A stretch of DNA of 55,589 nucleotides from a gamma proteobacterium symbiont of Ctena orbiculata (lineage in GTDB: Bacteria > Pseudomonadota > Gammaproteobacteria > Chromatiales > Chromatiaceae). This document shows positions 17,761-26,499 of this stretch, one piece after another. Numbering within the stretch: position 1 is the first letter of the stretch; each line of letters starts with the position of its first letter. Made by a program: the position numbers and the translations under genes. Under the pieces are notes generated by a model, which saw only the letters and a list, made by a program, of their open reading frames with translations, was not told where the DNA came from and searched no databases. Where the stretch lies: positions 1 to 55,589 of the forward strand of contig NATV01000123.1 in NCBI GenBank assembly GCA_003094535.1, read 5' to 3'.

Positions 17761-19516
17761 ACGATGTGGGCGGGAAGACCACGGGCGGCGGCTTGACACC
17801 GGTCCCGGTGGTTTCTGCCACGATGGACTTGGCGTAGGATTGTCCAAGTTCGAAGGCCTGCTGCTGATCCATCTCAGCTGCCGATGTTGCTGCCTCATCA
17901 CCCTTCTTCATATAGAGGGTTTGGGTCGGGAAGGCGAATTCAACCTCCAGCCGCTGCGCCAGGCGCAGAATATCGAGCATGAAGCGATGGCGTTCACGCA
18001 GTTCGGTATTCCACTCAGGGGTTTCCCAAAAGACATAGAGCAATACATCAAGGGATGAGCCTGCGAACTCGTTGAGATAGACATGGTAGTAGTCTTTTCG
18101 CATATATGGGTGTTGCCGCACCAGTTCCCTGACCCCTTCACAGAATGCCTCGATGCGATCGGGCGGGGTGTCGTAGGTGAGGGAGAGCTTACAAGAGAGA
18201 CGCCGGTAGCGCCGCTCGCCCATGTTATCCACCGTAGCGGTGATGAACTTGGAGTTGGGGACGGTGACAACCGAGTTATAGAAGGTCCTCACCCGGGTGC
18301 TGCGAAAGCCGATGCGTTCAACGGTTCCCTCCACATCGTCGACGACAATCCAATCCCCGACGGAAAAGGTTCTATCCATCAGTACCGTTACCGAACCGAA
18401 CAGATTCTGGACCATGTCCTTCGCCGCCAGGGCAAAGGCGAGGCCGCCCAAACCAAGGCCGGCCAGTAGGCTTGAAATGTCAACGTTCAGGTTGTCGGCG
18501 ATAAAGACAAAGCCGATCACCGTGACAAACACCTTGAGGGTGCGGGGGATCAGCGGCACCAAAGCGTCATCCAGTTTGTTTTCCGATAACTCCGCCTGCT
18601 TGTGCAGATAGGCCGAGACCAGATCGACCAGGCGATAGGCGGCCCACACCCCGGAGATGCTGGCGAGGAATTTCACCGCCAGCAGCAGTACCAGCATGAC
18701 GTTTTCCGGCAGCCCCATCAGGTTGATGCTGCCCCACCAGATGATCGCCATCGCCATCAGGCCGAGGGGGCGCAGGATCTCCTCGGAGATCTCCTTGAAT
18801 TCGTCATGCCGGCTGCTGTTGCGCCAACGGCGGACGCCGGTTTTTAACAACAGGGTCACCAGCTTGTCGACGACCACGCCGGCGAGGATCGTCAGCAACA
18901 GACCGATCCACTGCCAGTTCTGCAATAGAAACGTGGATTGCTTAAGCGATTGCGGCACCTGTTGGCGAAAGCGGATATGCCAGGGGACATAGGAGGCCTG
19001 ATCGCTGTCGCCGGTTACGCGTTCCGTTGCCGCTACTTCGTCCATGATCGCAGGCAGATTGCGGATGGTATTGCTCTCGAACAGCCAGCGCCCGTTGCCA
19101 CTGCGAGAGATGGCGACCTCGCCGTTGTTATAGCGTTTAAACAGGTACCTTGGACCTTCGCTGTGTTGGGGAATCTTCTTGATATCGATGATTTGCGTGC
19201 GGTCGAGTACCTCCAGCAGCATCCAAGCCAGGTCCTCTCCCCGTTCTCTTTGCACCAGCGGATTGATTTCGGAGAGGTCAAGCGTGGAGATTGCCACCTC
19301 TATACGATCCGACGCTCCGCGCTTGATATCGTTCATCGCATGGAGGAAGGTCTCCATGGTGGCACGGGGCGATTTCAGGTTTTCCGGGACGGATTTTTCG
19401 GTCTTGTCAGTGGCCTCTGTGTTCTCCTCCGCGGCCTTTTCCGCCCAGCCGGTGTGAACCGAAAAGAGGAGTATCATGAACAGGATCAGCCGTGGCCATT
19501 TCGATATGAATTTCAT
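17759..19516 (-). CDS. MscS-family mechanosensitive ion channel with periplasmic N-domain
   Basis: A 585-residue channel of the small-conductance mechanosensitive family, which opens under membrane tension to release solutes after osmotic downshock. A signal peptide (residues 1-25, ending TGWAEK) precedes a periplasmic domain up to about 195. Membrane segments follow at about 203-224, 250-268, 272-297 and 325-343. The pore helix (about 347-372) shows the Gly/Ala-rich MscS pattern, AGLGLGGLAFALAAKD. The cytoplasmic beta domain (VGDWIVVDDVEGTVERIG) follows. It is longer than E. coli MscS and resembles larger family members. The C-terminus has a proline-rich tail. It is convergent with waaA and divergent from the glutamate-synthase-like gene. 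Confidence 0.9.
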   Translation of the reverse strand: MKFISKWPRLILFMILLFSVHTGWAEKAAEENTEATDKTEKSVPENLKSPRATMETFLHAMNDIKRGASDRIEVAISTLDLSEINPLVQRERGEDLAWMLLEVLDRTQIIDIKKIPQHSEGPRYLFKRYNNGEVAISRSGNGRWLFESNTIRNLPAIMDEVAATERVTGDSDQASYVPWHIRFRQQVPQSLKQSTFLLQNWQWIGLLLTILAGVVVDKLVTLLLKTGVRRWRNSSRHDEFKEISEEILRPLGLMAMAIIWWGSINLMGLPENVMLVLLLAVKFLASISGVWAAYRLVDLVSAYLHKQAELSENKLDDALVPLIPRTLKVFVTVIGFVFIADNLNVDISSLLAGLGLGGLAFALAAKDMVQNLFGSVTVLMDRTFSVGDWIVVDDVEGTVERIGFRSTRVRTFYNSVVTVPNSKFITATVDNMGERRYRRLSCKLSLTYDTPPDRIEAFCEGVRELVRQHPYMRKDYYHVYLNEFAGSSLDVLLYVFWETPEWNTELRERHRFMLDILRLAQRLEVEFAFPTQTLYMKKGDEAATSAAEMDQQQAFELGQSYAKSIVAETTGTGVKPPPVVFPPTS

Positions 19517-19872
19517 TTTTTATCACCCGGTTATCTGCGAATGGCGGCTATTTTAGGTGCGACAGTGAAAAGTTTCACCCACTGCACCGATTAAGTTCCC
19601 TGTTTTGAGGCCGATACCAAGGGTGAAACTTCGGAATTTAACATGCATGCCCTGTTGTGAATCCGGATTTGGATGCCCTGGAGGGACAGATAGACACTGA
19701 TCCCAATCTGCCCAGAGTTGAGATGGGGTGTCGGCAGTCCCAAGGAAGTCGATCCCTGTTTCTGCATGCAATGGCCGATCCCGGCCGCAACTCCGTATGG
19801 TGTAGTTTCAATCAGATCTCATCTTTCTCTGTAGTCAGTTCGTTAGATTTAGCGTAGTTACAGGGGGTTGGT
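19517..19872. other. Divergent intergenic region with inverted repeats
   Basis: The 356 bases separate the divergent channel and glutamate-synthase-like genes and should hold both promoters. A palindrome GTGAAA-AG-TTTCAC lies at 19565-19578. An 11-base perfect inverted repeat, AAGTTTCACCC (19570-19580) and GGGTGAAACTT (19621-19631), overlaps it. No convincing gene or -35/-10 pair was found. Confidence 0.55.
19565..19631. promoter_or_regulatory. Candidate operator: overlapping GTGAAA/TTTCAC inverted repeats
   Basis: The half-site GTGAAA(C/A) appears three times, in alternating orientation, within 67 bases just upstream of the mechanosensitive-channel start. It could be a protein-binding operator, or a hairpin in the channel mRNA leader. 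The repeat is seen directly; the role is a guess. Confidence 0.35.
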
Positions 19873-21381
19873 ATGAATGAAACGGGTATTGCGAACGAGG
19901 GGTTTCTCTATGGCGCCCTGGAGGTCTTTGCAGTCATCCTGCTTTTGCTGCTGGGGGGGCTCTTGGTTGCGGTGATTGTCACCTATATCTATGACGTGAC
20001 CCAGACCAAGACGGCGATTCGCCGCAACTATCCCGTCATCGGACACTTCCGCTATTTTTTTGAACACCTCGGTGAATTCTTTCGGCAATATTTCTTTGCC
20101 ATGGACCGGGAGGAACTGCCGTTCAACCGTGCCCAGCGCGCCTGGGTCTACCGGGCCTGCAAAGATCTGCCGAATACGGTTGCCTTCGGTTCAACCCGTG
20201 ATATACGCAGGCCCGGGTCGATTCTCTTCGTCAACTGTCCCTTCCCCACCCTGGGTGAGGATGCTGTACCGCCGCACGCGATCACCATAGGAGAGGATTG
20301 TCCTCATCCCTATACCACAGACTCGCTATTCAACATTTCGGGGATGAGCTACGGTGCCCTCTCAAAACCGGCCGTACTCGCGCTCTCCATGGGAGCGAAG
20401 AGGGCCGGATGTTGGATCAATACCGGTGAAGGAGGTGTATCGCCCTACCATATAGAGGGCGGTGCGGATATCGTTTTTCAAATCGGTACCGCGAAGAACG
20501 GGGTTCGCGACCTGGAGGGAAACCTCAATGATGACAAACTGCGTGATGTTGCAGCCAATCCCCAGGTCAAGATGTTTGAGATCAAGCTGAGCCAGGGGGC
20601 CAAACCGGGCAAGGGCGGTATTCTACCCGGAGGAAAGGTTACCCCGGAGATTGCCGAAATCAGAGGAATCACTGTTGGTACGGATGCGATAAGCCCTAAC
20701 CGGCATGTCGATATATGCAATAACAACGATCTCCTGGATATGATCAAGCGGGTGCGGGATGTAACCGGAAAGCCCGTTGGGTTCAAAACCGTGATCGGCG
20801 GTCCTCACTGGTTGGAGCAGCTGTTCACCGAAATCAATAAAAGGGGCGTGGCGTATGCGCCCGATTTTATCACCCTCGATGGCAGCGATGGCGGGACCGG
20901 CGCAGCGCCGATGCCGTTGATCGATGCGGTCGGCCTCTCATTGAGGGAGAGCCTCTATATCTTGGTGGATAAACTCAACGTCTATGGCCTGAGAAAACGC
21001 ATCAAAGTGGTTGCCTCCGGCAAGCTGATAACCCCGGCCGATATCGCCTGGGCCTTGTGTGTGGGTGCCGATTTCGTGGCCTCGGCGCGAGGTTTTATGT
21101 TCGCATTGGGCTGTATACAGGCATTGCAGTGTAATAAAAACAGTTGCCCCACCGGTATAACAACCCACGATCCGAAGCTGCAACAGGGGTTGGTACCTGA
21201 GGTCAAGGCACAACGGGTAACGAACTACGTCGGCCATCTGGTACATGAGGTCGGGGTTATCGCCCACTCATGTGGCGTCAAATCACCGCGTGATCTGCGC
21301 AGACACCATGCCAGGATTGTGACCGCGGACGGCCCCTCGGTCGCTTTGGATGAGCGTTTTCCTCCTGTTAAGGCCTGTTAG
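19873..21381 (+). CDS. Membrane-anchored FMN-binding glutamate-synthase-like protein
   Basis: A 502-residue protein related to the central FMN/Fe-S domain of glutamate synthase (GltB domain 2), without the amidotransferase domain. Residues 15-40 form one hydrophobic segment (ALEVFAVILLLLLGGLLVAV), so it is probably tethered to the inner membrane with the catalytic part in the cytoplasm. The barrel shows ISGMSYGALSKPA, GEGGVSPYH, KPGKGGILPGGKV and DGSDGGTGAAP. The 3Fe-4S cysteines are C414, C420 and C425. Without a glutaminase partner it is likely to be an oxidoreductase of related chemistry rather than true GOGAT. The ATG at 19873 has a GGGGG-rich sequence just upstream. It is monocistronic. 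Confidence 0.87.
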   Translation: MNETGIANEGFLYGALEVFAVILLLLLGGLLVAVIVTYIYDVTQTKTAIRRNYPVIGHFRYFFEHLGEFFRQYFFAMDREELPFNRAQRAWVYRACKDLPNTVAFGSTRDIRRPGSILFVNCPFPTLGEDAVPPHAITIGEDCPHPYTTDSLFNISGMSYGALSKPAVLALSMGAKRAGCWINTGEGGVSPYHIEGGADIVFQIGTAKNGVRDLEGNLNDDKLRDVAANPQVKMFEIKLSQGAKPGKGGILPGGKVTPEIAEIRGITVGTDAISPNRHVDICNNNDLLDMIKRVRDVTGKPVGFKTVIGGPHWLEQLFTEINKRGVAYAPDFITLDGSDGGTGAAPMPLIDAVGLSLRESLYILVDKLNVYGLRKRIKVVASGKLITPADIAWALCVGADFVASARGFMFALGCIQALQCNKNSCPTGITTHDPKLQQGLVPEVKAQRVTNYVGHLVHEVGVIAHSCGVKSPRDLRRHHARIVTADGPSVALDERFPPVKAC

Positions 21382-21417
21382 CAGGCCCTAAGACCAGCGA
21401 AGCACAGCTCGATCGCG

Positions 21418-22077
21418 CTATTTCGGCAGTACCGTTTTAGCGCCCTGCTCTGTGCCCAGTATCAGTACATCGGCACCACGCATGGCAAAGATGCCGGTGG
21501 TGACAACCCCTGCAATGGCATTGATTGCGTTCTCCATCTCGCGGGGCTTCATGATCTCAAGGTTATGAACGTCCAGGATGGCGTTGCCATTGTCGGTGAC
21601 GAAGCTTTCGCGCCATACCGGAGTGCCGCCCAGCTTGACCAGTTGCCGGGCCACATGACTGCGTGCCATCGGAATAACCTCGACCGGGAGCGGGAAGGTG
21701 CCTAGAACATCGACCAGCTTGCTCTCATCCGCGATGCAGATGAATTTTTTACTTGCCCCCGCGATGATCTTTTCTCTGGTGAGTGCGCCACCGCCGCCCT
21801 TGATCAGGTTGAGATAGTGATCCGATTCATCGGCGCCATCGATGTAGATATCGAGCTCCCCGACTGCATTAAGGTCGAATACAGGTATGCCATGCCCCTT
21901 CAGGCGCTCGGTCGATGCTTCCGAACTTGAGGCAGTACCCTCGATTTTGCCTTTGATGCCCGCCAAAAAGTCGATGAAGTGGTTTACCGTTGAACCGGTG
22001 CCGACACCGATCACGCCGCCTTTTACATATTCTACGGCAGCCTCCGCCGCCTGTTTTTTAAGATCGTCTGCATTCAT
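21418..22077 (-). CDS. rpiA: Ribose-5-phosphate isomerase A
   Basis: A 219-residue cytosolic enzyme that interconverts ribose 5-phosphate and ribulose 5-phosphate in the non-oxidative pentose phosphate pathway. The motifs [40 protein letters not shown] and VVTTGIFA match RpiA; the length equals E. coli RpiA. The start at 22077 has AGGAGAAT about five bases upstream. It is divergent from ilvA and close to the fau/6S/zapA block, an order also seen in E. coli, where rpiA lies near fau. Confidence 0.96.
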   Translation of the reverse strand: MNADDLKKQAAEAAVEYVKGGVIGVGTGSTVNHFIDFLAGIKGKIEGTASSSEASTERLKGHGIPVFDLNAVGELDIYIDGADESDHYLNLIKGGGGALTREKIIAGASKKFICIADESKLVDVLGTFPLPVEVIPMARSHVARQLVKLGGTPVWRESFVTDNGNAILDVHNLEIMKPREMENAINAIAGVVTTGIFAMRGADVLILGTEQGAKTVLPK

Positions 22078-22356
22078 ATTATTCTCCTGCTGCGGCCGTT
22101 GATCAGGGCGCTATCTATTCTCATGGTTAGAATTGGTGACCGGAAACTGGTTTACGGGTGGTTTGCCGCAAGGGCTAACCGTTATATTTCCTTCGTGGCA
22201 TTACCAAGATCTAGAAAAGTCACTGCATATTGGCACAAAATATAGGGTCGGCGCGGTTTGCCAAAGCTTTTTCTCTCTATGTGGGTAATAATAACCATAC
22301 CGATGAGGAAAGTCAGTTTACCATGAGCTGCCGTGCAGCTTATATCGGATGAGTAC

Positions 22357-23877
22357 ATGCCACAGCGTTATATAGAAAAAATACTACGGGCCCGTGTCTA
22401 TGACGTTGCCAGGGAGACACCCCTGGATCGGGCCAATCGTCTTTCAGCGCGACTTGATAACCAGGTTTTCCTCAAACGTGAGGATCTGCAACCGGTATTC
22501 TCGTTCAAACTGCGTGGCGCCTACAACAAAATGGTGAATTTGTCGGATGCAGACAAACAACAGGGCGTTGTTGCCGCATCGGCGGGCAATCATGCCCAGG
22601 GGGTAGCCCTGGCGGCGCAAAGATTGAAAATCCAGGCCTTGATCGTGATGCCAAAAACGACGCCGCCGATCAAGGTGCAGTCTGTGAAGAGCTTTGGTGC
22701 GAAGATCATCCTTGCCGGTGACTCCTATGATGCTGCCTATACCCGTGCCCAGTCGATAGCCGAGGAAGAGGGTCTGATTTTCATCCATCCGTTTGATGAT
22801 GCGGAGGTCATAGCCGGTCAGGGAACGATCGGCACGGAGTTGCTGAGACAGCACCCGGCACCTCCCGAAGCGATATTCGTCCCTGTCGGTGGAGGAGGAT
22901 TGATCGCGGGTATTGGTGCTTATGTCAAATATGTCTATCCCCAGGTAAAGATAGTGGGTGTTGAACCTGAAGATGCGCCGTCGCTGCATGCGGCATTGGG
23001 CGCCAACCGGCGTATAAAACTCAAGCAGGTAGGCATATTCGCTGACGGGGTGGCGGTAAAGCAGGTGGGGAAGGAGACCTATCGCCTGGCGAAACAGGTG
23101 GTGGATGAAGTGATCTTGGTCACAACCGATGAAATTTGTGCTGCAATCAAAGATATATTTGACGATACCCGTACCACCGCGGAGCCCGCCGGAGCTCTAT
23201 CCATTGCCGGACTCAAGCGCTATGTAAAGCGTGAGGGTACCAGCGGTAAGGATCTGATTGCTATCAATAGCGGTGCAAATATCAACTTCGATCGGTTACG
23301 CCATGTGGCCGAGCGAGCGGAATTCGGTGAGCGAAGAGAGGCGCTGTTTGCGGTGCAGATTCCTGAACGGCCCGGAAGCTTTCTGAGTTTTTGCAAATTG
23401 ATTGGCAAACGCAGCATAACTGAGTTCAATTATCGTTTTAGCGACCCTGAACGTGCACAGATATTCGTCGGTATCGAATTGAGCAACGGCGACGAGGAGA
23501 GGTTGGCCCTATTCCAGCGATTCGTGGAAAAGGGATATTCCATTGTGGATATGACCGACAATGAAACTGCTAAGCTGCACATCCGCTATATGGTGGGCGG
23601 ACATGCGTTGGGGCTTGAGGGAGAACGGCTGATACGTTTTGAGTTTCCCGAGAGACCGGGTGCACTGCTCTACTTCTTAAATCACCTGGGTACGGATTGG
23701 AACATCAGTCTCTTCCACTATCGCAATCATGGAGCCGCCTATGGGCGTGTCTTGATGGGAATACAACTGTCCGGTTCCAATGCCAGCGCCTTTCTCAGGC
23801 GTCTTAAAAAACTCGATTATCCATTTTGGGACGAGACCGATAATCCTGCCTATAAGTTGTTTGCCGGAGTCAATTAG
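22357..23877 (+). CDS. ilvA: Threonine ammonia-lyase, biosynthetic (threonine deaminase)
   Basis: A 506-residue PLP enzyme that converts threonine to 2-oxobutanoate and ammonia, the first step to isoleucine. The catalytic lysine is K51 in SFKLRGAYNK; the phosphate-binding loop is VPVGGGGLIAGIG. Two ACT-like regulatory domains follow (about 330-400, starting AVQIPERPGSFLSF, and about 425-500, starting RFEFPERPGALLYF), as in the isoleucine-inhibited biosynthetic form. I chose the ATG at 22357 (MPQRYIEKIL), which aligns with known IlvA starts; a GTG 24 bases upstream is in frame. No leader peptide or attenuator was seen, and the gene stands alone. Confidence 0.95.
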   Translation: MPQRYIEKILRARVYDVARETPLDRANRLSARLDNQVFLKREDLQPVFSFKLRGAYNKMVNLSDADKQQGVVAASAGNHAQGVALAAQRLKIQALIVMPKTTPPIKVQSVKSFGAKIILAGDSYDAAYTRAQSIAEEEGLIFIHPFDDAEVIAGQGTIGTELLRQHPAPPEAIFVPVGGGGLIAGIGAYVKYVYPQVKIVGVEPEDAPSLHAALGANRRIKLKQVGIFADGVAVKQVGKETYRLAKQVVDEVILVTTDEICAAIKDIFDDTRTTAEPAGALSIAGLKRYVKREGTSGKDLIAINSGANINFDRLRHVAERAEFGERREALFAVQIPERPGSFLSFCKLIGKRSITEFNYRFSDPERAQIFVGIELSNGDEERLALFQRFVEKGYSIVDMTDNETAKLHIRYMVGGHALGLEGERLIRFEFPERPGALLYFLNHLGTDWNISLFHYRNHGAAYGRVLMGIQLSGSNASAFLRRLKKLDYPFWDETDNPAYKLFAGVN

Positions 23878-24180
23878 ACAGTCTGTCCAACCCGGCATAG
23901 GCTTGATGATAGCTGTCCATAGAGAGATCATACGCGCAACCCGAAAAGCATCCTCCCGGGCATCCGGGTGACGTCGCTAACCTAGCTGTTTTTTATCGGC
24001 GGCGGCTGGTAGCAAGGGGAATTTCCGTCAATTGTTAATTCGCCATGAGTAATATATAACACTTTGTAATACAAGAGAAAATATGCATTGAGGCGTGCAG
24101 TTTTGAGCCGGGAAAAAAGGGCGGCAGGCATAAAAAAAACCCCGCAGAGCGGGGTTTAGGATTGATCAGAAAAAACCGAT
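23878..24180. other. Convergent gap after ilvA
   Basis: The gap lies between the convergent ilvA and histone-like genes. It contains a small GC hairpin near 23955-23970 (CCCGG-GCAT-CCGGG) without a T tract, and the strong histone-gene terminator at 24132-24157. No further gene was seen. Confidence 0.5.
24132..24157 (-). terminator. Intrinsic terminator of the histone-like gene
   Basis: On the minus strand a nine-base-pair stem, AAACCCCGC-TCT-GCGGGGTTT, is followed by an uninterrupted run of eight T in total. It lies about 25 bases after the stop codon at 24181. This is the best intrinsic terminator in the window outside the glycine riboswitch. Confidence 0.9.
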
Positions 24181-24585
24181 TTACTTCTTGGCCGGTCTCT
24201 TCTTGCGTGGCGTTACCTTCCTTGGACGCGCCGGTCTTTTCTTCGTGGCTACTCTCTTTTTAGCAGCCTTCTTCTTGGTAGCTTTTTTCTTTGCAGCCTT
24301 TTTCTTAGCAGCCTTTTTCTTGGCTACCTTCCTTTTGGGTGCGGCTTTCTTCTTCGCTACCCGTCTCTTTGCGGTCTTCTTCTTGGCTACCTTCTTTTTC
24401 GCAACCTTTTTCTTTGCAACTTTCTTCTTGCTTGCTGCCTTCTTCTTTGAGACTTTCTTCTTGGCTACGACTCTCTTCTTCGTCGTTGCCTTCTTCTTGG
24501 CAACCTTTCTCCTTGCGGTTACCTTCTTGGTTGTGGTTGAACGTTTAACTGCTGCCTTCTTTTTGGCGGCCTTTTTCTTCGCCAT
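24181..24585 (-). CDS. Lysine/alanine-rich histone H1-like protein
   Basis: A 134-residue protein made almost entirely of KKAA, KKKVAKKK and KKRV-type repeats, with about half of residues lysine and a C-terminus rich in arginine and proline. Such proteins resemble the C-terminal tail of histone H1 and the Pseudomonas AlgP family, and bind DNA without sequence specificity, probably affecting nucleoid compaction. No globular domain is visible. The start has a strong Shine-Dalgarno sequence (GGGAGGGAAAGTAA before the ATG). The gene has its own strong terminator and no operon partner. Repeat-rich DNA makes its length prone to change between strains. Low complexity limits family assignment. Confidence 0.8.
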   Translation of the reverse strand: MAKKKAAKKKAAVKRSTTTKKVTARRKVAKKKATTKKRVVAKKKVSKKKAASKKKVAKKKVAKKKVAKKKTAKRRVAKKKAAPKRKVAKKKAAKKKAAKKKATKKKAAKKRVATKKRPARPRKVTPRKKRPAKK

Positions 24586-24775
24586 TTACTTTCCCTCCCG
24601 AGAGAACTACCTGAACAGATGAACTGAGTATAATTCACCTTTTAAAAAAATCCAGAATAGAAAGCAATCTTTTATCAATTATTTCAAATCTTTGTTGATA
24701 TACAACAGATGCTAAGTGTTTTTTGAGGGTGCAAACGGCAATATATGGACCGTATAAAGGTTCTGTTTTATATGA

Positions 24776-25369
24776 CTAGCCGAAAGTGAAGTTGTATATC
24801 GTTGTTTCGGTTATCACTGCATCAAGGGGAATATCCCATGGCATGACTGATAGCTGAGGCTGTTTTTGAAACTCATGCGCCAAACCGACCAGCTTGGGGC
24901 CGCGTAGATGGTTACGCCTTCTTCGCATGGCGAATGTCCGGTCGTAATATCCGCCACCCATACCCAAACGATTACCAGTAAGGTCGAATGCTATCAGTGG
25001 CACAAAAACCAGATCCAATGTCCATGGCATGACCAGTTGTCGATGTTTGAAGTTTGGTTCGGGTATTCCAAAGCGATTGTCGGTGAAGCTTGTATCGGAA
25101 GTGCAGGGTGCGAACCATAGACTGGTAGTGGGTCTATCGCGCAACACGGGAAGGAAAACGGATTTTCCTGCGCGTTGCGCGAGCTGCATCAAGGGTGCTG
25201 GGTCCATCTCCCCGCGTACGGCAAAATAGAAGGCGATTCGCCGGCTATGCCTGAAGGGTGGGTAGCTGTTGGCGAGGCGAAGAGCCCGCCTGCTATGGAG
25301 TTTGAGCGTTTGCCGGCTTAATTGTTGCCGGTATGCCTTGATTTGGCGGCGGATCTGATGTGAATCCAT
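24776..25369 (-). CDS. fau: 5-formyltetrahydrofolate cyclo-ligase
   Basis: A 197-residue cytosolic enzyme that converts 5-formyl-THF to 5,10-methenyl-THF using ATP, recycling folinate formed by side reactions of one-carbon metabolism. The family motifs FYFAVRGEMD, FGIPEP and FDLTGNRLGMGGGYYDRT are present. The ATG at 25369 (MDSHQIRRQI) is the likely start; the frame continues upstream into the 6S RNA sequence, which must be untranslated. The arrangement zapA - 6S RNA - fau (ygfA) on one strand is the classical gammaproteobacterial order, in which fau is read from the 6S transcript. The nearby glycine-cleavage operon also makes folate one-carbon units. Confidence 0.92.
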   Translation of the reverse strand: MDSHQIRRQIKAYRQQLSRQTLKLHSRRALRLANSYPPFRHSRRIAFYFAVRGEMDPAPLMQLAQRAGKSVFLPVLRDRPTTSLWFAPCTSDTSFTDNRFGIPEPNFKHRQLVMPWTLDLVFVPLIAFDLTGNRLGMGGGYYDRTFAMRRRRNHLRGPKLVGLAHEFQKQPQLSVMPWDIPLDAVITETTIYNFTFG

Positions 25370-25389
25370 TGTTAGAACGGGTTGAGATA

Positions 25390-25583
25390 AGAGACATCCC
25401 CCACCTGTGCCGTCGCGAACCGCTGTTCTTGAACCAGTGGGTTCAAGTGGGAACAACAGAGGTGCCTCAGGCTTTCCGCTAGGTTGCGGACATGCACACT
25501 GGCACTGTCGTCATGTTCCCTGGGTAGATGTTAGGCTCAAGAAAATACCCTGGTTGCATACGTACACCGCAGGGGATGTCATA
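25390..25583 (-). ncRNA. ssrS: 6S RNA (SsrS)
   Basis: This RNA mimics an open promoter and binds sigma-70 RNA polymerase in stationary phase. On the minus strand the two ends form a closing stem, GACATCCCC (25572-25580) with GGGGATGTC (25393-25401). The 3' half has the typical hairpin ACTTGAACCCACTGGTTCAA, close to the E. coli TTGAACC...GGTTCAA element. The location between zapA and fau is the standard one. The end points are estimated from the stem; a covariance-model search would fix them. Confidence 0.88.
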
Positions 25584-25606
25584 CCACTAGGCTAAACCTA
25601 TTTCGA

Positions 25607-25921
25607 TCAAAGTTCCAGTTGATTGGTGGTATTGAGGGCAATCTCGATCTTTTCCTGCAGATTTTTGATGCGGTGGGAGATATTTTGTGTGCCATCTTCC
25701 TTGCTTTGGCGGTTGACAAGCAGCTCATTGGCAATATTGAGCGCAGCCATGACTGCGACCCGCTCGGTGCCAATAATGCGTCCGGTGTCCCTTATCTCGC
25801 GCATCTGGCCGTCAATATAGGCTGCCGCCTGCAAAAGGGATTCTCGTTCTTCCGGCAGGCAGGAGATGCGGTACTCCTTGTCGAGGATATTGACCGTTAC
25901 CGGCAGTCGATCACTATTCAC
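25607..25921 (-). CDS. zapA: Cell division protein ZapA
   Basis: A 104-residue protein that binds FtsZ and bundles its filaments at the division ring. It opens with VTVNILDKEYRISCLPEE, the ZapA fold, followed by AAAYIDGQMREIRD and then a long C-terminal coiled coil (from about residue 55, ALNIANELL to the end) used for dimer and tetramer formation. The length is normal. Its ATG overlaps the stop of the upstream TIGR02449 gene, giving a translationally coupled pair. 6S RNA and fau follow on the same strand. Confidence 0.93.
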   Translation of the reverse strand: MNSDRLPVTVNILDKEYRISCLPEERESLLQAAAYIDGQMREIRDTGRIIGTERVAVMAALNIANELLVNRQSKEDGTQNISHRIKNLQEKIEIALNTTNQLEL

Positions 25922-26157
25922 TGAGGTGCTTCCATCGATTTCAATCGAGTGATCATGGCTTCAACGCGGGCTCGCGCCAGCTCGGTCTTTTCAATCAGCG
26001 CTGCGCGTTCTGCTACCAGGTTATCCTGTCTCACACGCAGGGATTTATTCTCATCTTTGAGGTAGGAGCAGGCTCTTATAAGCTCTTCTACCCGGATCTC
26101 AAGCTTGCGCAGGTCCAGATCCGCCGGATTTTGTGTCTCTTTTTCTGTCATGGCCAT
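25918..26157 (-). CDS. TIGR02449-family coiled-coil protein
   Basis: A small protein of 79 residues (77 if the second ATG is used), nearly all predicted coiled coil: LDLRKLEIRVEELIRACSYLKDENKSLR and onward. This matches the TIGR02449 family found beside zapA in many gammaproteobacteria. By size, shape and position it may act at the division septum, as ZapB does, but it is not clearly homologous and its role is not established. A TTG upstream at 26187 is in frame; I prefer the ATG at 26157. It is coupled to zapA by a four-base overlap. Confidence 0.8.
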   Translation of the reverse strand: MAMTEKETQNPADLDLRKLEIRVEELIRACSYLKDENKSLRVRQDNLVAERAALIEKTELARARVEAMITRLKSMEAPQ

Positions 26158-26499
26158 CAATATAGTGGTCAGATAGTGGTGGGTCAATCTCTAGATCCGC
26201 ATGTTATGATCTATATTCAGGGTCTGTTAACACCAATTATATTGTCACTTCCAAGGTCCTGTAGTTGACCGGCCAGGTTGAGGGAACGTTGTCCAGTAAG
26301 TCTACATGAGCGTCTGAGGGTATATCCTGGCGAAAACAGCCTTGACTTGGTGTTGCCGCTGGAATTGCGCTACTCGACGTTACTTGTCACTTGTTGATAG
26401 CAACCAAACTACAATCCCGGTGTCTTGGTTGATGCTTTTTTAGACACAATAGTGGCAGTGAATGTGGTCTCAACAGGGCCCTCTCATAGAGGAAAATAG
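26158..26499. other. Divergent promoter region, zapA side and ygfB side
   Basis: The 340 bases separate the minus-strand zapA operon from the plus-strand ygfB-pepP-ubi operon. It should hold both promoters, but I cannot pick a confident -35/-10 pair. An AGAGGAAAATAG sequence just before the ygfB ATG is its ribosome binding site. No gene was seen. Confidence 0.5.

Noticed and set aside
19657-19857. 66-codon open frame in the gap before the glutamate-synthase-like gene
   Set aside because: Alternative start, no ribosome binding site, no recognisable features and an odd composition; not supported as a gene.
21371-21388. Hairpin GGCCTG-TTAG-CAGGCC over the stop of the glutamate-synthase-like gene
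   Set aside because: It overlaps the stop codon, has no T tract and only six base pairs; not called as a terminator.
24188-24622. Long hydrophobic, Phe/Leu/Ala-rich open frame on the plus strand
   Set aside because: It is the antisense of the AAG-rich lysine repeats of the histone-like gene; the opposite strand of such repeats always reads as CTT-rich and looks like membrane sequence.
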